NCBI RefSeq assembly: GCF_006861665.1
Contig: NZ_RKLU01000005.1
Location: forward strand, 111,145 to 145,276
Length of the DNA: 34,132 bases
DNA from: Halonotius terrestris
GTDB lineage: Archaea; Halobacteriota; Halobacteria; Halobacteriales; Haloferacaceae
Reading direction: 5' to 3'
A program made the translations under genes and the position numbers. Under the pieces are notes generated by a model, which saw only the letters and a program-made list of their open reading frames with translations, did not search any database and was not told where the DNA came from. Of this stretch, positions 15,455-23,761 are shown one piece after another; positions within the stretch are counted from its first letter, which is position 1; every line of letters begins with the position of its first letter.

Positions 15455-16333
15455 ATGACGACCAAGGTACTCGTGATCGGCGCAACCGGCACACAGGGCG
15501 GGAGTGTCGTTAGTCACCTTCTCTCCGGCGAGTTCGGTGCGTGCGACGTATACGGCGTGACCCGGACAGCTTCCAATCAGGCCTCCCGGACGCTCGAATC
15601 ACGTGGCGTGACCGTTCTCGAAGGGAATCTCACCAACGCCGAACGCATGCGTGAGTGCTGTGCGGACATGGACGCCGTCTTCGGCATGACGACGTTCTTC
15701 GAGGCGGGGACCGATGCCGAAATCGAACAGGGGATCACGCTCGCCGAGGCCGCTGACGATGCCGGCGTCGCGCGGTTCGTGTTCTCCTCGGGGGGACGCG
15801 CCGACAAAGCCCCACTGGCGCACTTTGCCTCGAAGGCACAAGTCGAGAAACGGATCAAGGAGCTCGGCTTCGAGTATACGATCCTCCGGCCAGTGTTCTT
15901 CATGCAGAATTTCGCCACCTACCACGGTGAAGAACTCGCCAATGGGAGGCTTTCGATGCCAATGTCGTCCGACAGGCCGCTCGCCCTCCTCGACGCGACG
16001 GATATCGGCAAGGCCGTCGGGATGGCACTGAGAGACACCGACCGCTTCGGCGGGGAGACCATCGAACTCGCCGGTGACAACCGCACACCAGCGGAGATCG
16101 CAACGGCCCTCTCGACGGAACTCGGCCACGAGGTCACGCACGCCCGGCCCGATCTCGACGACTACCGGGCGATGGCCGGCGACGAAATGGCCGAGATGTA
16201 CGACTGGTTCGAAACGGCCGGCTACGGATCGAACCCGACAGCCGACGCGGAGGCCTACGGGATCGAGCCGAACGACTTTGCGACGTTCCTCTCGAAAGGG
16301 AAGCCGTTCCAGTCTGCCCCGCCGGGCGTCTGA
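15455..16333 (+). CDS. NmrA-family NAD(P)-binding protein
   Basis: A 292-residue Rossmann-fold protein starting MTTKVLVIGATGTQGGSVV, with the NmrA-type GATGTQGG nucleotide-binding loop (9-16). The central part has FVFSSGGRADKAPLAHFASKAQVEKRIKELG and TILRPVFFMQNF, typical of atypical SDR/NmrA proteins such as those that sense redox state or reduce quinones or ketones. The active-site Tyr of classical SDRs is replaced by other residues, which is normal for this family. I chose the ATG at 15455 rather than an in-frame GTG three codons before it because the fold begins at once. It is probably not part of the glycan pathway. It converges on the GT2 gene with a 32-bp gap. Confidence 0.88.
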   Translation: MTTKVLVIGATGTQGGSVVSHLLSGEFGACDVYGVTRTASNQASRTLESRGVTVLEGNLTNAERMRECCADMDAVFGMTTFFEAGTDAEIEQGITLAEAADDAGVARFVFSSGGRADKAPLAHFASKAQVEKRIKELGFEYTILRPVFFMQNFATYHGEELANGRLSMPMSSDRPLALLDATDIGKAVGMALRDTDRFGGETIELAGDNRTPAEIATALSTELGHEVTHARPDLDDYRAMAGDEMAEMYDWFETAGYGSNPTADAEAYGIEPNDFATFLSKGKPFQSAPPGV

Positions 16334-16365
16334 AACGCCAGTGTGGGATTCGACAGCTCGTCGAT

Positions 16366-17457
16366 TCAGTCCTGCTGCGCTGTCGATTCCGTTGACCCGT
16401 CGGTCGATGCTGTTTGCTTCTCCGTATCCAACGGCGATCCCTGTAGCACGCGGCCAGTCGCAACGACTTCGATAGCCGACAACGGGTACGCCGAGGCCGG
16501 TCGCGGCGACCGTGTGAGCCCTTCGGCCACGCCGCCGATAGCGAGGGTCTTGGTAGCCAGGAAGTCAACTGCGCCCATCGGTCCGCGCTTGGTTGCAATC
16601 ATGACGAAGCCGATAGCCGAGAGCACCACCCACCCGAGCAGCAGTTGGGTGAACACCAGCGACAGCGCGCCGGCTGCGAACCACGCGACCAGAGCGAGTT
16701 TGAATCGCTGGCGACGAAGCAACAGCCGCAGGACCGCGGGCTCGCCGAGCCACTTCCGGATCGTCTGGCCGGGCGCGACGTAGTAGCCTTGTCGCCACCG
16801 TCGCAGCGGCTCAGGAATCTCGGAATCAACGTCGTGGGTCGCCGAGACCTCAGGTAGCCGCACCAGCCGGTTGCCGGCGGTCGTCAGCTGGAAGCCGACA
16901 TCAACGTCCTCGTAGCCCTGCAGCCAGGGATCGAAACCGCTGATGGCAGCGAGTGCCTCGGCGTCGTAGAGGGTAACGCCGCCGATCTTATCGACCTCCA
17001 TAACGCCGGTTTGCGTGGACTCGTCGAGACAGCCTTCGACGCCGACAGTATCCGCGTTGTTTCGGAGGTAGTCGATTGCCCGTGGGAGCCACTCGTCAGT
17101 CAGCGTCATATCGCCGTCGACGTGGAGCACCAACTCACCGCGAGCGACCTGGTCGCCGACGAACCGGCCCGCACCGCAGGAAACGGTGTGTTCCTCGGGA
17201 ATCCGGAGGATGGTCACCGGATACTCGCGTGCGCGTTCGACTGTCCGATCGGTCGACGCCGAGTCCACGAGGATCACCTCGAAAGCAGACACGCCGCGAC
17301 AGGCCGCGAACACGCTCTCGATGCAGGCTTCGATCTGCTCCTCCTCGTTTTCGGTGATGATGACGACCGACAGCGGGAGCTGTCCCTTTTCGGCTGGCGT
17401 CGTCGGATCAACGACCCAGTCCAATGCGGTTTCGGGTGTCGCTTCGTCATCGGTCAT
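16366..17457 (-). CDS. Family 2 glycosyltransferase with C-terminal membrane segments
   Basis: A 363-residue GT2 transferase. An acidic N-terminus (1-28) precedes the GT-A domain: LSVVIITENEEEQIEACIESVF, LVDSASTDRTVERA, an ELVLHVDGDMTLTDEWL metal-binding DGD motif and LQGYEDVDVGFQL (ED motif that often positions the acceptor). Two hydrophobic helices near residues 250-290 anchor it, and a polar tail follows. This resembles haloarchaeal AglE/AglG-type enzymes that add sugars to a dolichol-linked glycan. Its start overlaps the end of the exported beta-helix gene by 11 bp, so those two are probably cotranscribed, which is an unusual pairing. Confidence 0.88.
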   Translation of the reverse strand: MTDDEATPETALDWVVDPTTPAEKGQLPLSVVIITENEEEQIEACIESVFAACRGVSAFEVILVDSASTDRTVERAREYPVTILRIPEEHTVSCGAGRFVGDQVARGELVLHVDGDMTLTDEWLPRAIDYLRNNADTVGVEGCLDESTQTGVMEVDKIGGVTLYDAEALAAISGFDPWLQGYEDVDVGFQLTTAGNRLVRLPEVSATHDVDSEIPEPLRRWRQGYYVAPGQTIRKWLGEPAVLRLLLRRQRFKLALVAWFAAGALSLVFTQLLLGWVVLSAIGFVMIATKRGPMGAVDFLATKTLAIGGVAEGLTRSPRPASAYPLSAIEVVATGRVLQGSPLDTEKQTASTDGSTESTAQQD

Positions 17458-18868
17458 CGTTGCCCCCTGGTGGGAAGTCCGACTCGGTCGCTGCCAACTC
17501 CTTGATCTCCTCGGTGCCGTCGGGGGTGACGAGCGTGGTGTTCTCGATCCGGACGGTCGAGTTCTGCAGTACGAGCGGGTAGTTCGTTACGTCGATCCGA
17601 GAGTCGATGATCCGGCAGTCCGACGAATCCCGGAAGTGGATGCCGTTGCGGTTCTCGCCCGACTGGCTGATGGTACAGTTCCGAAAGACCGTTTCGTCGC
17701 GGTCCGCCAGCAACACGGCCCGCCCACCGGCTGCACCCCCCGTAATCTCGACGTTTTCGACTGTCGGTGTCTCGGGGTTGTCCGTACTGCGGGGAAACAG
17801 CCGGATCGCCGGCGTCTCGTCGCGGTCGATGTCGATCCGCGTTTCCCGTACCGTCGCGCCGCCGTTGGTTTCGTGGAAGACGATCCCGCCGTGGGTGAAC
17901 CGCGAGTCGTCGGTAATTCGGACCGTACAATCCTCGATCAGTTGGCCGTGGCCGCTTCGGAGGCGGAAACCGCGAGCGTTGGCGGTGACCTCGCCATCCG
18001 ACGGCGGCGGTGAGTCGCTGATCGAGGTGACGCCGCGGGCGACCGAGCCAGCCGAGCCGAGCCGGACGTTGGCGACGTTGTTGTTGCGGTAGGTGCCGCC
18101 CTCGACGTGGACGATGCCGCCCTCGCCGTCCGGTAGTCCGGGAGCGGATGCGTACAGGCCGTTGTCGGTGAATCCTTGAATCGTACAGTTCCGAAAAACG
18201 ACATCGCCTGCGTGCTGTTTCCCAACATAGATTCCGGTCAGCCACGAGTCGGAGCTGTGGTTGTCGAGTCGAAGCCTCTGGGCGACGGCTGTCGCCGACT
18301 CCTCGACGACATCGAGGCGGAACAGCGCGACCTGATCGTCACACTGCCCGGAGGCGCGGACGTTGGTGATAGTCGCGTCGCCGTCGGCAGTGATCCTGAC
18401 GATGCCGCCGGTCGAATCGCCGGTAAAATCGAAGGCGACGCTGTCCATGAGGAAGCCATCGACGTTCTTAACGTGCAGATAGGAGCTGCCGCCGCCGACG
18501 CAGTTGCCCGCTTCGGCGACGAACGTCGGCTTGGCACCTCTCGCGCCGGCGATACCGAACCGGCTGTAGTCGGCCAGCGTGATCGGCTGGAGTCGGTAGG
18601 TGCCGTCGGGAAACGACAGCAGCGTGTCGTCGCCGGCGTACTCTTCCAGCACTCCGTTGATCGGCTCCCCGCCGTCGGGATCGGCCCCGACCGCGACGGC
18701 GTCGACGACGGTGCCGAACTCGTCTGCGTGTGGGACATCCACGGACTCGGGCGTCTCCGTCGTCGCCCCGGATTCCTTCTCGTCCAACACAGCCACCCCA
18801 ATGCCAGCGATTCCGAGGCCGCCGGCGACGCCGGCCCCGATCAACAGCTCTCGACGCTCCAGATCCAT
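17447..18868 (-). CDS. Tat-exported right-handed beta-helix protein
   Basis: A 473-residue protein with an N-terminal twin-arginine signal (ERRELLIGAGVAGGLGIAGIGVAV), then a short Thr/Glu-rich linker. A long series of beta-helix coils follows (GDVVFRNCTIQGFTDNGLYAS, GGIVHVEGGTYRNNNVANVRL, GQLIEDCTVRITDDSRFTHGG, NCTISQSGENRNGIHFRDSSDCRIIDSRID). The parallel beta-helix fold is shared by pectate-lyase-like enzymes, glycan hydrolases and adhesins. No definite catalytic motif stands out. It lies directly upstream of a GT2 gene, suggesting an extracellular role on the glycan made here. A leaderless promoter (ATAACAAA, about 31 bp before the ATG) precedes it. Confidence 0.87.
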   Translation of the reverse strand: MDLERRELLIGAGVAGGLGIAGIGVAVLDEKESGATTETPESVDVPHADEFGTVVDAVAVGADPDGGEPINGVLEEYAGDDTLLSFPDGTYRLQPITLADYSRFGIAGARGAKPTFVAEAGNCVGGGSSYLHVKNVDGFLMDSVAFDFTGDSTGGIVRITADGDATITNVRASGQCDDQVALFRLDVVEESATAVAQRLRLDNHSSDSWLTGIYVGKQHAGDVVFRNCTIQGFTDNGLYASAPGLPDGEGGIVHVEGGTYRNNNVANVRLGSAGSVARGVTSISDSPPPSDGEVTANARGFRLRSGHGQLIEDCTVRITDDSRFTHGGIVFHETNGGATVRETRIDIDRDETPAIRLFPRSTDNPETPTVENVEITGGAAGGRAVLLADRDETVFRNCTISQSGENRNGIHFRDSSDCRIIDSRIDVTNYPLVLQNSTVRIENTTLVTPDGTEEIKELAATESDFPPGGNDDR

Positions 18869-18895
18869 TTGTGCGGGCCGACGCGTCTTGCGAGG

Positions 18896-18903
18896 TTTGT
18901 TAT
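18896..18903 (-). promoter_or_regulatory. Leaderless promoter of the exported beta-helix gene
   Basis: The minus strand reads ATAACAAA, centred about 31 bp before the ATG at 18868. The same octamer occurs in the 17-base repeated box and before the glmS leader ORF. Confidence 0.55.
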
Positions 18904-18942
18904 GCTCAGCCTATTCGGCTACCCGAACGGCGGGCTGGCCGA

Positions 18943-21315
18943 TTAGGTCCGCCAGCCGTCGTAGCCCGGAATGATGTCGGAGTACGAGACGTTCGCGTCC
19001 TCGCCGTAGGCGTTGTCGCTGAACGAGACGTTCGTCCACTCGGAGACGTTCTCTTGGACGATGGTCTGGCCGCCAACGTCCGGTTCGCCGTCCGGATCGG
19101 GCGCGTTGTCGTTGAAGAACCAGTTGTCGTGGATCGTGGCGACATCGTCGGGGACGCCGCGGACATCGACCGAGTGATTCAGGTTATCGTCCCACTCTCG
19201 GCGGATGGTTTCGACCACGTTGTTGTGGATCTCGTAGCGGTCGCCGGCCGGGTCGTGGGCGTCGATGTTGTGCATCACCTCGGTCGGCCCGAAGTGGTTG
19301 TAACGGCAGATGTAGCCCGGGTTGTCGCCCGAAGTCGCCACCGAGTGGCGGTTGTAGTTGAAGTAGTTGTACTCGATAACCGGCGTGCCGGAATTGGCCG
19401 CGACGCCGTAGCCGAGCCCGCTTTTGTTGCACTCTCGGATCACGTTGTGATGGATGTGGGCACCGTCGCCCTCGTCCACGTCGATGCCGGAGTAGGCAAA
19501 GCCCCAGATATCGCAGTTATCCACTTCGCACGCGCCGCGGAGCTGCACGCCGTGGGCGTAATCGCCGCTCCAGTCGTCGCCGGGGTGAGGTCCCTCGACG
19601 CGAAGGCCGGTCAGCCGCGCGTCGCCGCGCAGCCGGAGCAGTTCGCCGGGCTCGTAGTCGGTGTGCAGCCGCCCGCCGGCCGCGCCGTCGATCCCGCGGT
19701 CGGAGGCCAGCGTTACGCCGTCGTCGATCTCGTAGGTGCGGTCGCCGAGTTCGATGCTCGTCCCGCCAGCAACGTAGACGATGTCGCCGGCACTCGCTGC
19801 CGACAGCCCGTCGACGAATTCGCTATGCGTCCGCACGACGATATCGGCCGCCGACTGCGAAACAGTGTTGGCGTAGCCGGTGCCGCCGCCGACTGTCCCG
19901 TCGCCGCTTGTTTCGGTCGTGGTGCCGTCGCTATCGTCCTGCCACGGGAAGCCGCCTTTCCAGCCGTCGCCCGTCGCGTTCGGGCGTGGATACCAGTCGA
20001 GATCGGAGTCCTTGCCGTTGACCGTTGCATCGGCCTTACCGTCGACAGTCACGTCAAGCAGACCGGTGTCGAAGGCGTAGGCGTGGGTATCGCCCGCCTG
20101 GACGCGGCCGGCGGCCTTCGTCCCGTTGTCGCCGATCCAGAAGAACTCGTATTCGATCACCGACTCGTCGACCGTCGACGGGATGATCGCGCCGCCGTCT
20201 TTGACTTCGATGTAGTAATCGACGTACTCCTCGCCGGTCGCCTCGATGGAGTACCAGTGTTTCCGTGTCTCGCCGTCGATCTGCCACGGGAAGTAGCCCT
20301 TCCAGTGGTCGCCGGTCGCGCCCGGCTGTGGGTAGTAGTCGAGATCAGAGGGATTGCCGTCGACCGTTGCCGCGGCCTCGCCCTCGATTGTCACGTCGAG
20401 AACGAGGGTATCGAAGGCGTAAGCGTGGGTGTCGCCCGCGTGGACACGACCTGCTGCCTTCGTTTTGTCGTCGTTGAGCCAGTAGAAGTCGGATTCGATG
20501 ATCGCATCGTCGACTGTCGAGGCGACCATCTCGCCGCCGTCCTCGACTTCGATGTAGTAATCGACGTAGGAATCACCGGTCGCTTCGACGGAGTACCAGT
20601 GTTCGCGGTCGACGGTGTCGGCCTTCTGCCTGGTGAGTTCGGTGACAGTCGTTTCTTCGCCGTTGAGGAACAGCGTGAAATCGCCCGTTACTGGATCGAT
20701 GCTCTTTATCGCGCCGGCGAAATCGTAGGTGTCGCCGCTTCCGGTCGCAGTCGAGCCGTCGACCAGCCAGCCGTCGCTGGTCTCGGTGATGCTGTCGGTA
20801 TCGTCGGCGGATCGATCGCCGTTGTCCAGCACCTTGGTGACGGCTTCCGGACTCGTGATCTCGTAGTCGATGGTCGCGTCACTGCCGGCGACGATTTCGA
20901 GGCGATCCACGTCCGCCGTGCCGTCGTCACCGTACAGCAGCGTGACTTCGGCCATGTTGCCCACATCGAGGGCTTGCAGGCTCTCGCTGAATTTGTAGGC
21001 GTGGGTGTCCGTCGTCACCGACCCGGTTACGGAGCCGTCGGTTTCGGTGACTGTTTCGTTCGAGCCGATGTCCGGGTGGACGGCCACGGAGCCGGAGACC
21101 TGAAACTCGTAGGATGCGGTTACCGGCGAGCCGCTGCCGTCGATGATGATGCTGTGCGGCAGCTCACTTGAGCCGGACGTGACGCCGGCTGCACCCGCTG
21201 TCCCGGCGGCGAGGCCGACGCCGCTGATCTGCAGTAGTCGTCGCCGACTGACGCCAGTGGTAATGTTGTTGTGCTCGGAGCCGTCGTCGGTAGGCTGGTC
21301 GTTCCGGTGCGCCAT
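18943..21315 (-). CDS. Large Tat-exported protein: tandem repeat modules plus beta-helix domain
   Basis: A 790-residue secreted protein. The Tat signal is SRRRLLQISGVGLAAGTAG (about 23-42). An N-terminal beta-rich module (PHSIIIDGSGSPVTASYEF...THAYKFSESLQALDV) is followed by two near-identical 114-residue modules (236-349 and 350-462), each with HWYS-EATG, YVDYYIEV-DGG, THAYAFDT and ending FPWQ. A Gly/Thr linker leads to a right-handed beta-helix (about 490-790) with many H/N-rich coils (HIHHNVIRECNKSG, YNYFNYNRHS, EIHNNVVETI). I chose the ATG at 21315 because a textbook TATA box is 26 bp before it. Likely an extracellular polysaccharide lyase, hydrolase or binding protein; no catalytic residues are certain. 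Confidence 0.88.
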   Translation of the reverse strand: MAHRNDQPTDDGSEHNNITTGVSRRRLLQISGVGLAAGTAGAAGVTSGSSELPHSIIIDGSGSPVTASYEFQVSGSVAVHPDIGSNETVTETDGSVTGSVTTDTHAYKFSESLQALDVGNMAEVTLLYGDDGTADVDRLEIVAGSDATIDYEITSPEAVTKVLDNGDRSADDTDSITETSDGWLVDGSTATGSGDTYDFAGAIKSIDPVTGDFTLFLNGEETTVTELTRQKADTVDREHWYSVEATGDSYVDYYIEVEDGGEMVASTVDDAIIESDFYWLNDDKTKAAGRVHAGDTHAYAFDTLVLDVTIEGEAAATVDGNPSDLDYYPQPGATGDHWKGYFPWQIDGETRKHWYSIEATGEEYVDYYIEVKDGGAIIPSTVDESVIEYEFFWIGDNGTKAAGRVQAGDTHAYAFDTGLLDVTVDGKADATVNGKDSDLDWYPRPNATGDGWKGGFPWQDDSDGTTTETSGDGTVGGGTGYANTVSQSAADIVVRTHSEFVDGLSAASAGDIVYVAGGTSIELGDRTYEIDDGVTLASDRGIDGAAGGRLHTDYEPGELLRLRGDARLTGLRVEGPHPGDDWSGDYAHGVQLRGACEVDNCDIWGFAYSGIDVDEGDGAHIHHNVIRECNKSGLGYGVAANSGTPVIEYNYFNYNRHSVATSGDNPGYICRYNHFGPTEVMHNIDAHDPAGDRYEIHNNVVETIRREWDDNLNHSVDVRGVPDDVATIHDNWFFNDNAPDPDGEPDVGGQTIVQENVSEWTNVSFSDNAYGEDANVSYSDIIPGYDGWRT
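19930..20610 (-). repeat. Tandem 342-bp duplication inside the large exported protein gene
   Basis: Units 20269-20610 and 19930-20268 are offset by exactly 342 bp (114 codons) and remain alike at DNA level (for example GTACCAGTGTT at the same phase). They encode repeated modules, probably carbohydrate-binding-like beta domains. Confidence 0.8.
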
Positions 21316-21334
21316 GAACCGGTAAGATCCGGTT

Positions 21335-21346
21335 ACTTTTATAGAT
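21335..21346 (-). promoter_or_regulatory. Strong leaderless promoter of the large exported protein
   Basis: The minus strand reads ATCTATAAAAGT, centred 26 bp before the ATG at 21315, the clearest TATA box in the window. A short inverted repeat (CCGGATCTTACCGG) lies between it and the ATG and could be an operator. Confidence 0.75.
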
Positions 21347-21596
21347 ATTTTTACAGGATAGCCGCCGGATACTGGCGGGAACGATTCCGCTGGCGGCGAC
21401 GATGCCAAAAGATACGGACAGCTTACTATCCACATGTCTTCGTCGCTCCGTGACACGCAAATCCCGCCGTAACCACCGAATACCACCGGTAAGCTGTTCC
21501 TACCGGCCGATATCGGACAGTACACGGCCAGCCCACACCAGAACCGAGAATCTCGCCCGCACCACGATTCTATCAAATACTATACTATTTACGACC
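21347..21596. other. Divergent intergenic region between the exported protein and the DUF354 gene
   Basis: No gene is convincing. An A+T-rich stretch at 21571-21592 contains TATACTATTTA, a possible TATA box directed toward the 21645/21710 starts. Confidence 0.45.
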
Positions 21597-21611
21597 GTAT
21601 GCTGTGCATAC
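21597..21611. promoter_or_regulatory. 15-bp perfect palindrome, operator candidate
   Basis: GTATGCTGTGCATAC has perfect 6-bp arms and a 3-nt centre. It follows the A+T-rich TATA-like region and shares the GTAT-N7-ATAC form and a trailing CTAA with the site at 15159-15175. Confidence 0.55.
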
Positions 21612-21644
21612 CTAACCTCGCTGCCGCGATACGCCGGACATACC

Positions 21645-21713
21645 ATGCCCGACAGCACACGCTTCCGTAGCTCTCTATTCCGGCAGCACCGCGGATTGTG
21701 GGGACAACAATGA
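21645..21713 (+). CDS. Possible 22-residue leader peptide ORF before the DUF354 gene
   Basis: An ATG at 21645 opens a 22-codon frame (MPDSTRFRSSLFRQHRGLWG and two more residues). Its TGA (21711-21713) overlaps the ATG of the next gene as ATGA. A TATA-like GCATACCTAA lies about 34 bp upstream, the distance of a leaderless start. It could couple translation to the downstream gene. There is no protein-family evidence, and the basic composition is atypical. Confidence 0.3.
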   Translation: MPDSTRFRSSLFRQHRGLWGQQ

Positions 21714-22786
21714 GAGTCGTCATTACGATTCAGCACCCCGCTCACGTGCATTTCTACCGCCACGCGATCACCGCACTGGAAGCTGGCAACCACGCAGTCC
21801 ATGTCTTCACGCGTGATCGACCGATGGCGATCTCGCTGCTGGAGGCCTACGGAATCGACTACGAGATTCTGACTGGCCGATTCGACTCCAAACTCGAAAT
21901 GGTCGTCAATCAACTCCGGTATGAGTTGAATCTCCTCCGAAAGGTCCGACAACTCGATCCGGATGTCATCACGGGGATCGGCGGGCTGGCGATGTCGCAT
22001 GCGGCTGCCCTCACCGACACCGAGGCGGTCCTCTTTACCGACACCGAACACGCGACGCTGTCGAACGGGCTCGCGTTCCCGTTTGCCGACCGGATCTGTA
22101 CGCCCGACTGCTACGAGGACGATATCGGCCCGAAACAATACCGGTATCCGGGCTATCATGAACTCGCGTACCTCCACCCCGACCGCTTCGATCCCGACCC
22201 GAGCGTCCTGACTGACATCGGCCTCGACCCGGATGAACGGTTCGTCGTGCTCCGCCTGTTAGACTGGAAGGCCGCCCACGATATCGGCGACAGCGGGTTC
22301 GACGAGATCGATAGCGTCGTCGACGCCTTAGAGGACACCGGCGCGGAGGTGTTCATTACGGCTGAGGGTGATATTCCTGAATCGGTCGCCCGCTGTCAGC
22401 TGCCGGTCGCACCCGAGCAAGTCCATCACCTGCTGGCCTACGCCGATCTCTTCATCGGCGAAAGTGCGACGATGGCGGCCGAAAGCGCGGTGCTGGGCAC
22501 GCCGGGAATCTACGTGTCGACGATCCGGCTGGGATATACGGCGGAACTGGAAGATCGGTACGACCTCCTGCAGAACTTCGCTGGGCCGAACCGCCAATCC
22601 GAGGCGATTGCAGCGGGGGTTTCGATCCTTGAGGAGTACGACCAACCCCTGTGGAATCGACGACGACAGCGAATGTTAGCCGACAAAATCGACACGACGA
22701 CAGTCATACTGGAGCAACTCACAGGAACAAAATCCACTACCGAAGCCAACACACCGAAACAGGCTCCCGACCCACCGTCGCAGTGA
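21710..22786 (+). CDS. DUF354-family protein (UDP-GlcNAc 2-epimerase/GT-B-like fold)
   Basis: A 358-residue protein beginning MRVVITIQHPAHVHFYRHAITALEAGNHAVHVFTRD, the signature N-terminus of the archaeal DUF354 family. This family resembles UDP-GlcNAc 2-epimerases and GT-B glycosyltransferases. Further family features are GIGGLAMSHAAALTDTEAVLFTDTEHA, YPGYHELAYLHPDRF and LLAYADLFIGESATMAAESAVLGTPGIYVS, where the Glu/Ser-Gly type loop would bind the nucleotide. I chose the ATG at 21710. It could be a 2-epimerase or a transferase. Its stop abuts the stop of the convergent GT4 gene, and a palindrome and leader ORF precede it. Confidence 0.85.
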   Translation: MRVVITIQHPAHVHFYRHAITALEAGNHAVHVFTRDRPMAISLLEAYGIDYEILTGRFDSKLEMVVNQLRYELNLLRKVRQLDPDVITGIGGLAMSHAAALTDTEAVLFTDTEHATLSNGLAFPFADRICTPDCYEDDIGPKQYRYPGYHELAYLHPDRFDPDPSVLTDIGLDPDERFVVLRLLDWKAAHDIGDSGFDEIDSVVDALEDTGAEVFITAEGDIPESVARCQLPVAPEQVHHLLAYADLFIGESATMAAESAVLGTPGIYVSTIRLGYTAELEDRYDLLQNFAGPNRQSEAIAAGVSILEEYDQPLWNRRRQRMLADKIDTTTVILEQLTGTKSTTEANTPKQAPDPPSQ

Positions 22787-23761
22787 TCAGTGATCGAGTG
22801 CCTGCTGGTACACGTCGAGAATTCGGTCGGTCGTCGCCGCCACACTGAGATCCACCGCGTGAACCCGCCCGTCGGACCGGCGACCGCTGGCCAGCACGTC
22901 GGCGAGTCGCGCTGAAAGGTCGATATCGGACTCACAGACGTAGCTGTTCTCGACCGGCCCGAGTCGTTCCCGCAGCCCGCCGACATCGGTCGTCACGACC
23001 GGGAGGTTACAGGCCATCGCCTCCTTGATCGCGTTCGGGAACCCCTCGTGTTTGGAGGTCAGCAGGAGTGCGTCGGCCGCGTTCATGTACTGTGGGACCA
23101 TCTCGTGGTCGACCCCGTAGACTGGCTTGAGCGTGATCGACTCGTCGCTGTCGGCTTGTACGTCGGCGACGATCCGCTCGGCTCGTGGGTAATCCTTGAC
23201 CGGGCGGCTGGGATCGTACGGAAACAGAACATAGGTGCCATCGGTGTCCCAGCCGACCGCTTCCCGTGCCGCGGCTTGCTCCATCGGTTGAAACGTCTCG
23301 AAATCAATGCCGTGCGGGATAATGTGGGCATCGTGACCGAGTTCTCGGCGCATCTCCTCACTCATCACGATCCGCTCCGCACAGTGGCCGGCACTCCGTT
23401 TGGCGACCCAATCGAGGGAGCCCATCACGTCCGACCCCCACAACGACGCTACGACCGGGCGGTGGGGCTGGGCCAGTGCGAATGGAACAGTCAGCCCGTA
23501 GTTCGCGTGAACAAGATCGTAGTCAGCGCGGGCCGTACCGAGAACCGTGCGATAGAATCGGAGATAATCAACCGCTGATCGGCTCTCATCGGCCGAATCA
23601 AGGCCCGGGACGGCGACGACATCGACGGTGACACCTCGTTCTCTGAGAGCAGTTACTTCCTCGTCGTAGAACGGGCGAGGATAGGTCACCAGCGACAATA
23701 CCCGCAGATCGGCGGTCTCAGTCTGAATGTCGGCCGCAACGGCGGGCGAATCGGCAGCCAT
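22787..23761 (-). CDS. Family 4 glycosyltransferase (GT-B)
   Basis: A 324-residue GT4-type transferase. The N-terminal Rossmann half has LRVLSLVTYPRPFYDEEVTAL and DLVHANYGLTVPFALA. The hinge is RIVMSEEMRRELGHDAHIIPHGIDFETF, and the C-terminal half has the EGFPNAIKEAMACNLPVVTTDVGG motif with two glutamates that bind the nucleotide sugar. The start is ATG at 23761, overlapping the dehydrogenase stop by one base (TGATG); a GTG one codon earlier is possible. It is probably cotranscribed and coupled with the WbpA-like dehydrogenase, so it may transfer the uronic-acid sugar made by that enzyme or a derivative. It is shorter than many GT4 enzymes but has the essential motifs. Confidence 0.9.
   Translation of the reverse strand: MAADSPAVAADIQTETADLRVLSLVTYPRPFYDEEVTALRERGVTVDVVAVPGLDSADESRSAVDYLRFYRTVLGTARADYDLVHANYGLTVPFALAQPHRPVVASLWGSDVMGSLDWVAKRSAGHCAERIVMSEEMRRELGHDAHIIPHGIDFETFQPMEQAAAREAVGWDTDGTYVLFPYDPSRPVKDYPRAERIVADVQADSDESITLKPVYGVDHEMVPQYMNAADALLLTSKHEGFPNAIKEAMACNLPVVTTDVGGLRERLGPVENSYVCESDIDLSARLADVLASGRRSDGRVHAVDLSVAATTDRILDVYQQALDH

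Noticed and set aside
18730-21171. An 813-codon plus-strand frame opposite the large exported protein
   Set aside because: It mirrors the two-unit duplication and beta-helix of the real minus-strand gene, which has a signal peptide and strong promoter. Long antisense frames are common at this GC content.
21316-21576. Longer start for the large exported protein
   Set aside because: It would place the Tat signal 87 residues inside the protein and ignore the TATA box 26 bp before the ATG at 21315.
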